A stretch of DNA of 64,000 bases from CAZJHD01 sp964545855 (GTDB taxonomy: Bacteria; Planctomycetota; UBA1135; JACQFD01). The stretch is taken from positions 1 to 64,000 of the forward strand of contig CAZJHD010000001.1 in NCBI GenBank assembly GCA_964545855.1, in the 5' to 3' direction. The notes below the pieces were generated by a model that was given only the letters and a program-made list of their open reading frames with translations, did no database searches and was not told where the DNA came from. Both the position numbers and the translations under genes were made by a program. Shown piece by piece: positions 59,478 through 64,000 of this stretch (the first letter of the stretch is position 1; each line of letters starts with the position of its first letter).

Positions 59478-60176
59478 ATGTCCCCTTCGTCCGCGACCGA
59501 GCGCGCTCCCGCGATCTCCTTCGGTGAGATCGCGGGCGCGATCGCTCACTCGATCCGCAATCCACTCGCCGTGGCCACGGCGTCCGTGGAGCGCCTCGCA
59601 CTCCGCCACGACCGGGCCACCTCGGAGGGAGAGGCCTGCGCCCTCGCCGCCGCGGCGCTCCGCCGCATCGCGCTGCGCATCGACGATCTGGTGGAGTTCG
59701 CCTTGCCGCCGCGCGCCGTGGCGCACGCCGTCGATCTCGCCGCCTGGGCGCGATCCCAGCGCGCGAGGTGGTCGGCGCGCCTCGGTGCGGGCGACCGCTC
59801 GCTCGGCCTCGCCCTCGATCCGGCGCCGCTGCCGGCCATCGCCGATCCGGCTCTCCTCGCGCGCGCCGTCGACCGCCTCCTCGACAACGCCGTCGACGCG
59901 TCGTCGCCCGGCGACGAGATCGCGATCGAGATCCGCGGCAGGGGCTCCCGCGTCGAGATCGCTGTCGTCGACCCGGGCCGCCACTCGAACGCGGACCTCG
60001 CGCGCGCCGGATCGCCGTTCTGCCCGTCCCGGGGCCAAGGTCTCGGGCTCGGCATCCCGCTCACGCGAGCCACCCTCGCCGGCTTCGGCGGCGTCTTCGC
60101 CCTCGAGCGCGGCCCGTCGGGCGTGCGTGCGATCGTCGCGCTCCGCGCGGCCTCCGCCGAGGAGGGAGCGTCGTGA
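59478..60176 (+). CDS. Soluble histidine kinase without a sensor domain
   Basis: The 232-residue protein is a minimal histidine kinase. The dimerisation helix carries the phospho-acceptor H24 in GAIAHSIRNPLAVA. The ATPase domain has N137 in LARAVDRLLDNAVDASSPGD, a G1 box reduced to VVDPGRHSN, and a G2 box GQGLGLGIPLT. There is no membrane segment or PAS/GAF domain, so its input must come from a partner. ATG 59478 follows an AT-poor stretch with TAGGAG about 45 bases upstream. The stop overlaps the receiver gene by 4 bases. It leads an at least five-gene operon. Confidence 0.85.
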   Translation: MSPSSATERAPAISFGEIAGAIAHSIRNPLAVATASVERLALRHDRATSEGEACALAAAALRRIALRIDDLVEFALPPRAVAHAVDLAAWARSQRARWSARLGAGDRSLGLALDPAPLPAIADPALLARAVDRLLDNAVDASSPGDEIAIEIRGRGSRVEIAVVDPGRHSNADLARAGSPFCPSRGQGLGLGIPLTRATLAGFGGVFALERGPSGVRAIVALRAASAEEGAS

Positions 60177-61015
60177 ACCCGATGCGCGTGCTCCTCGTGG
60201 ACGACGAGATCGCGCTCGCGAGCGCTCTGGCAACGGTGCTCGCCGAGGACGGTCACGACACCGACGTTGCGACGAGCGTCGCCGACGCGGAGGCGCGCTT
60301 CCGCGCGCGCCGCTTCGACGTCGTCGTCACCGACTTGCGCCTCCCGGACGGGAGCGGCCTCGATCTCCTGACGCGGCTTCGCGCGACGGGCGCGCCCTTC
60401 CACGCCGTCGTCGCGACGGGGCTCGGCGGCTACGAGGACGCCCTCGGAGCGATCCGGCTCCGCGTGGGCGCGTTCCTGACGAAGCCCTTCGCGATCGCGG
60501 AGCTTCGCGCGGCGATCGCCGAAGCGGCGGCGGCGCCGTCGCCGGAGCGCGAGACCTCCGTGGACGCTCGCAGCGCCGAAGCCGGCGTCGGAGACGCGAT
60601 CGCCGCCCTGGGCGAGCGCCTCGACGCGCTCGGAGTCGCTCCTGCCGCGCGCCTGCGCGTGCTCTCTCTCGCCGAGGAGTGCCTCCGGAACGCGGCGCGC
60701 CACGCGTACCCGGAGGAGCCCGGCCCGCTGCGCGCGACCGTCGAGCGCGAGGGCGACCAGCTCGTGCTCCGCGTCGCCGACCGGGGATGTGGTTTCGACG
60801 TGGCCGCCGCGCTGGCGGAGGCGCTCGCCGCCGGCCGCGACCGCGATCCGGGCCTGCTCCGTCTCCATCGCGAAGCCGATGGCGTGCGCATCGACTCGCG
60901 CGCCGGCCAGGGAACGGAGGTGACGCTCCGATTCCACGCCGCGCTCGCGAACGCGCCGTGCACCCCGCCGGCGTCCGACCGTGATGGCCTCGCCGTGGCC
61001 CTCCTCTGGAGCTGA
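60173..61015 (+). CDS. Receiver domain fused to an RsbW-like serine kinase
   Basis: The 280-residue protein joins a receiver (residues 1-125) to an anti-sigma-type HATPase (about 140-265). The receiver has D10/D11, the phospho-acceptor D54 in VVTDLRLPDGSG, a T/S in VATGLGGYE and K in FLTKPFAIAELR. The second domain has the RsbW N-box AEECLRNAARHAY, the G1 motif VADRGCGFD and the ending GVRIDSRAGQGTEVTLRF. RsbW-type kinases bind sigma factors and phosphorylate STAS antagonists, so phosphorylation by the histidine kinase could switch a partner-switching output. No DNA-binding domain is present. GTG 60173 overlaps the kinase stop; ATG 60182 is an alternative. Confidence 0.85.
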   Translation: MNPMRVLLVDDEIALASALATVLAEDGHDTDVATSVADAEARFRARRFDVVVTDLRLPDGSGLDLLTRLRATGAPFHAVVATGLGGYEDALGAIRLRVGAFLTKPFAIAELRAAIAEAAAAPSPERETSVDARSAEAGVGDAIAALGERLDALGVAPAARLRVLSLAEECLRNAARHAYPEEPGPLRATVEREGDQLVLRVADRGCGFDVAAALAEALAAGRDRDPGLLRLHREADGVRIDSRAGQGTEVTLRFHAALANAPCTPPASDRDGLAVALLWS

Positions 61016-61016
61016 C

Positions 61017-61751
61017 ATGGAGCCGCCGGCCCAGAACGCACCGAAGGCGCCCACGGAGGGAGACGACCTCTTCGATTTCGACGGGTCCGACCCGGGCCCG
61101 GCGGCGCTCATGGAGCCCGGCGCCGCGCCGGCGATGTCGGCGCCGCGCGCCACGACGGGCGCCGCCATCGTCGCGAAGGCCGAGGCGGCCGCGGTCGTCG
61201 CCGATGCGGTCGACGCCGGAGTGGCACCGATCCCGGGGACGGCGACGGCGTCGCCGCGCCCGCGGCAGCTCCACGCGATCGTCGCGGGAGCCGTCCTGCT
61301 GAACGCCATGCTGATCACCTTCCTCGCGTGGCGGATGGAGTCGAGCACGGCGGCGCTGATGGAATCGCTCGCCGCGCGCGACGCGGCCATCGCGAAGGGA
61401 CCCGAGGTCGCGCCGGACACGTCGACGGGCGGCGTCACGGATCCGACTCCGACGGCGCATCCGTCGCCCCTGCGCGACCCCGCCCCGCTGCCGGCCGGCG
61501 CGGCGCGGTCTCCGCTCCTCGAGGCGGCGGAGCAGCTCTTCGCGAAGGGCGCCTGGGGCGCGTCGCGACGCGCCTACTTCGAGGTGCTGCTCTCGCTCCC
61601 CGCGGGAACCGAAGGACGCGAGCTGGCGCGCACGGCCCGACTGCGCATCGCGCAGTGCCTCGCCCGCGAGGCCACGTCGCCCACGTCGATCGTGCATCAC
61701 GGCGCCGGAGCGGGTGCGCGCCGAGCACCGTCCTCCGGAGGCGATCGATGA
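61017..61751 (+). CDS. Single-pass membrane protein of unknown function
   Basis: The 244-residue protein has an acidic/Pro/Ala-rich N-terminal 85 residues (GDDLFDFDGSDPGPAAL), one membrane segment at about 90-108 (LHAIVAGAVLLNAMLITFLA), and an outer Pro-rich spacer before a helical C-terminus with a TPR-like repeat (LEAAEQLFAKGAWGASRRAY). It could link the cytoplasmic kinase/receiver pair to the TPR proteins encoded next. ATG 61017 starts one base after the receiver stop. The stop overlaps the next ATG by 4 bases. The family is not recognised. Confidence 0.7.
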   Translation: MEPPAQNAPKAPTEGDDLFDFDGSDPGPAALMEPGAAPAMSAPRATTGAAIVAKAEAAAVVADAVDAGVAPIPGTATASPRPRQLHAIVAGAVLLNAMLITFLAWRMESSTAALMESLAARDAAIAKGPEVAPDTSTGGVTDPTPTAHPSPLRDPAPLPAGAARSPLLEAAEQLFAKGAWGASRRAYFEVLLSLPAGTEGRELARTARLRIAQCLAREATSPTSIVHHGAGAGARRAPSSGGDR

Positions 61752-63205
61752 GCTTCCTCGCCCTGGCGGTCCTCGCGGCCGCGTCCCACGCTCCCGAGGA
61801 GGACCACGTCGTCGTCGAGCGCATCGCGGGCGTCGATCCGCCGCGTCTCACGATCCGGGCGGACGCCGCGCCCGTGAAGCGCCTCATGCTGGCCGTCGCC
61901 GACGTGGCGGGTCTCGACGCGACGGGCGTTCCGGCCGACCTCGAGGGTTTCGTCGGACCGATCTCCCTCCTCTCCGTCGCACCCGAGGACGCCGTCGAGA
62001 CGCTGGCCGGCTCCATCGGCTGGGTGGGGCGCGTCGAGCGCAATCAGATCCGTCTCGAGCCCGTGCCGCCTCCGACGGACGAAGCCGGACGACAGCGCGT
62101 CCTCGCGGAGGCGATCGTCCAGTACGAGCACTTCCTCGCCATGGCGGGGGACGATCCCCGCGCCGCGGCGGCGTGGCTCGAGCTCGCCGCGCTGCATGAG
62201 GCGCGCAACGATCGCGGCCGCGCCATCGAGACCCTCCGCGCGCTCCGCGACTCGGCGCCCCTCAGCTCCGAGGCCGTCGTGGCGACCGTCCAGACGGGCC
62301 GGCTCGAGTTCGATCGCGGCCGCTGGGAGGAAGCCATGCGGAGCCTCGTCGAGGTCGTCGAGAAGCACGCCACGCACGAGGCGGCGCCCGAGGCGCACGT
62401 GCTGCTCGGCCGCTGCCGCCTCGCCATGGGGCTTCCGCAGATCGCCGAGCGCTACTTCTCGCGCTGCCTCGACCAGTACCCGGGCACCGACGCCGCGCTC
62501 GCGGCGCGCATCTGGCGCGTCGAGGCGGACCGTCTGCTCGGCCGCATCGATCGCGCCTGGTCGGAGATCGGCGCCCTCGAACGCCTCGACCTCCCGCCCC
62601 TGCGAGCCCTGCAGCTCCTCGAGGTCCGCACGCGCGCGGCCGACGCCTCCGCCTGGTACCGCGAGGCGGCCGAGGGCTGGCTCGTGCTCGCCGCGGCGGA
62701 GCCCGATCCGGCGCTCCGCATCGAGCCGCTCGAGCGCGCGGCCGTGGCGGCTCGGCGCGCCAACGACTCCACGGCGGAGCTCCTCGCCCGCATGGCGAGC
62801 CACCCCGACGCCACGGAGCACGCCCTCGGCACCTGGCTCCTGGAGGAAGACCTCCCGGCGCTCGCCCTGGAGCGTCTCGCCTTCGACCCGCAGGCGCGCT
62901 TCCGCGCCGCCATGGATCGCGTGCGACGAGGCGACCTCGGCGCGGCGCGGCACCTGCTCGAGCAGGCTCCCGCCGATGGCGCCTGGCGCGAGATCCGCAG
63001 TCTGATCGAGGCCGACCTCGCGCTCGCGAGCGGCGAAGCGGCGCGCGTGCCGCATCTCCTCCGCGAGGTGATCGACGCCTCGCAGGACGCGGCCTTCGTG
63101 AACGCCGCTCTGCAGCGCATCGGCAAGGCCTACCTCGTGCTCGGCGACTACCGCCGCGCCGCCGAGACCTTCCGGGGGATCGTGCCCGAGGAGTTCGAAG
63201 GATGA
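61748..63205 (+). CDS. Exported TPR protein
   Basis: The 485-residue protein has a short signal-like N-terminus (MSFLALAVLAAASHA), a small beta domain (RLTIRADAAPVKRLMLAVAD, then APEDAVETLAGSIGWVGRVE) like the STN/secretin N-terminal fold, and from about residue 120 a long array of tetratricopeptide repeats (for example HVLLGRCRLAMGLPQIAERY and RIGKAYLVLGDYRRAAETFR). It should be a periplasmic scaffold. It is coupled on both sides by 4-base overlaps, so it belongs to the two-component operon. Confidence 0.75.
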   Translation: MSFLALAVLAAASHAPEEDHVVVERIAGVDPPRLTIRADAAPVKRLMLAVADVAGLDATGVPADLEGFVGPISLLSVAPEDAVETLAGSIGWVGRVERNQIRLEPVPPPTDEAGRQRVLAEAIVQYEHFLAMAGDDPRAAAAWLELAALHEARNDRGRAIETLRALRDSAPLSSEAVVATVQTGRLEFDRGRWEEAMRSLVEVVEKHATHEAAPEAHVLLGRCRLAMGLPQIAERYFSRCLDQYPGTDAALAARIWRVEADRLLGRIDRAWSEIGALERLDLPPLRALQLLEVRTRAADASAWYREAAEGWLVLAAAEPDPALRIEPLERAAVAARRANDSTAELLARMASHPDATEHALGTWLLEEDLPALALERLAFDPQARFRAAMDRVRRGDLGAARHLLEQAPADGAWREIRSLIEADLALASGEAARVPHLLREVIDASQDAAFVNAALQRIGKAYLVLGDYRRAAETFRGIVPEEFEG

Positions 63206-64000
63206 AGGGAGAGATCGGCCTCGTCCTCGCCGCCGTCGCCGTGGCGTCGCTCCAGACGCGCACGCCCCAGGACGGCGCGGCGCCGCAGTCGCCGGCCTCC
63301 GCTCCGGCGGCGGCCACGGCGGGCGCTCCGTCGGCGACGCCCGTCTCCGGCGTCGATCCCTCCGCACCGAGCACCGGCGACACGGCCGATGCGCCGGTGT
63401 CGAGCCCCGTCGCCGCGCCGCGTGCGGCGGCGCAGGAACCGCAGACCCTCGACGCCCGGCTGCGTGCGATCGACGCGCGCCTCGTGGAGCTGCGCGCGAT
63501 CGCCGTGCGCATCGAGGCCGGAGAGGAGATCGACCTCCGCGCCGCTCTCTCGGACCTCGGGGATCCGCCGGTCGACGCCGACCAGCGCACGCGACGCCTG
63601 CGCGAGGAGGTCTCGCGGAGGGAGGAGGACTGGACGCTCGCGCGAGCCGCCCGCGAGAAGGCCCTCTCGGAAGCGCGCACCGTCATGGCGTCGCAGACGC
63701 GCATCGGCCCGCGCGTGCCCTCGGGGCCCTTCTCCCATCCGCTCGCCGTGCCCGACGACTTCCGGATCGGCCTCGTGCACTTCCGGACGCGCGACTACGA
63801 GCGCTCGGCGGCGCACCTCGCGCGCGTCTCCGGCGCCGAAGCGCGCTACTTCGAGGGGCGCGCGCACGACGCGCTCGACCACATCGAGGAAGCCCTCCGT
63901 CTCTACGGCGAGGCCAAGGCGCAGGCCGCCGGCAACACGCGCCTGCTCGGTCTCATCGAGCGGAGCAAGGCGGGCTGCGAGTGGAAGGCGAAGTTCGGCC
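63202..64000 (+). CDS. Exported coiled-coil/TPR protein, cut by the window end
   Basis: The frame is open from ATG 63202 to the end (266 codons seen). The protein has a short signal-like start (MKGEIGLVLAAVAVASLQT), an Ala/Pro/Ser-rich linker to about residue 75, a charged helical region likely to be a coiled coil (LRAIDARLVELRAIAVRIEA, then RTRRLREEVSRREEDWTLAR), and TPR-like helices (GLVHFRTRDYERSAAHLARV, then DALDHIEEALRLYGEAKAQA). The start overlaps the preceding stop by 4 bases, so it is part of the same operon, which continues beyond the window. Confidence 0.7.
   Translation, partial: MKGEIGLVLAAVAVASLQTRTPQDGAAPQSPASAPAAATAGAPSATPVSGVDPSAPSTGDTADAPVSSPVAAPRAAAQEPQTLDARLRAIDARLVELRAIAVRIEAGEEIDLRAALSDLGDPPVDADQRTRRLREEVSRREEDWTLARAAREKALSEARTVMASQTRIGPRVPSGPFSHPLAVPDDFRIGLVHFRTRDYERSAAHLARVSGAEARYFEGRAHDALDHIEEALRLYGEAKAQAAGNTRLLGLIERSKAGCEWKAKFG

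Overview
The window is very GC-rich DNA (roughly 70 percent by eye) that is densely packed with genes. Most neighbours in an operon overlap by 4 bases (ATGA or GTGA). No rRNA, tRNA, CRISPR array, intact insertion sequence or prophage gene was seen. The gene set fits a free-living, Gram-negative-type bacterium with a large secretome: many signal peptides, one lipoprotein, a DUF1800/DUF1501 pair, an ECF sigma factor with a FecR-type anti-sigma, tandem amidohydrolases, several SGNH hydrolases and a futalosine-route menaquinone enzyme (MqnD). This combination is most familiar from Planctomycetota and related environmental lineages. The assignment is an inference from gene content only.

Region by region. 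1-4.3 kb: a sigma-like regulator, a zinc-ribbon protein, biotin-protein ligase, a FliA/WhiG-type sigma factor and adenine phosphoribosyltransferase. 4.4-10.9 kb: argS, a MOSC protein, a coupled ABC-F/HD/Nudix operon and a PyrK-like flavoprotein. 10.9-18.7 kb: envelope proteins (a TMTC-like TPR membrane protein, a secreted matrixin-like metalloprotease, a spermidine-synthase-like membrane/TPR protein). 18.9-23 kb: mutY coupled to a secreted alpha-galactosidase-like GH36 protein. 23-28 kb: a nucleotide pyrophosphatase-type enzyme coupled to an unknown protein, divergent from a GT2/FkbM pair. 28.4-32.5 kb: an RhlE-type helicase, then a less GC-rich accessory patch with a secreted HECGH protein, a coupled membrane protein and a lipoprotein. 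32.6-38.3 kb: mqnD, an SGNH membrane protein, leuS, a CDGSH protein and a small secreted protein. 38.4-46.2 kb: a C45-peptidase/alpha-beta-hydrolase fusion, secreted and SGNH proteins, a methyltransferase and a YHS protein. 46.4-48.1 kb: hipBA with palindromic operators. 48.4-59.3 kb: a DUF3352-like protein, the DUF1800/DUF1501 pair, the ECF/anti-sigma pair and two coupled amidohydrolase genes. 59.5-64 kb: an at least five-gene coupled operon joining a soluble histidine kinase and a receiver-RsbW fusion to membrane and TPR proteins. It runs off the window.

The most unusual items are the operon at 59.5-64 kb, where a receiver domain is fused to an anti-sigma-type serine kinase; the amidohydrolase operon with one intact and two HxH-less modules; the FecR/DUF1579 anti-sigma fusion; the C45/alpha-beta-hydrolase fusion; and three large intergenic inverted repeats that look like paired REP-type elements, one of them a perfect 53-bp-arm palindrome. 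Several genes have a TANNNT-like hexamer just before the start codon and no Shine-Dalgarno sequence, which suggests leaderless or near-leaderless transcripts.
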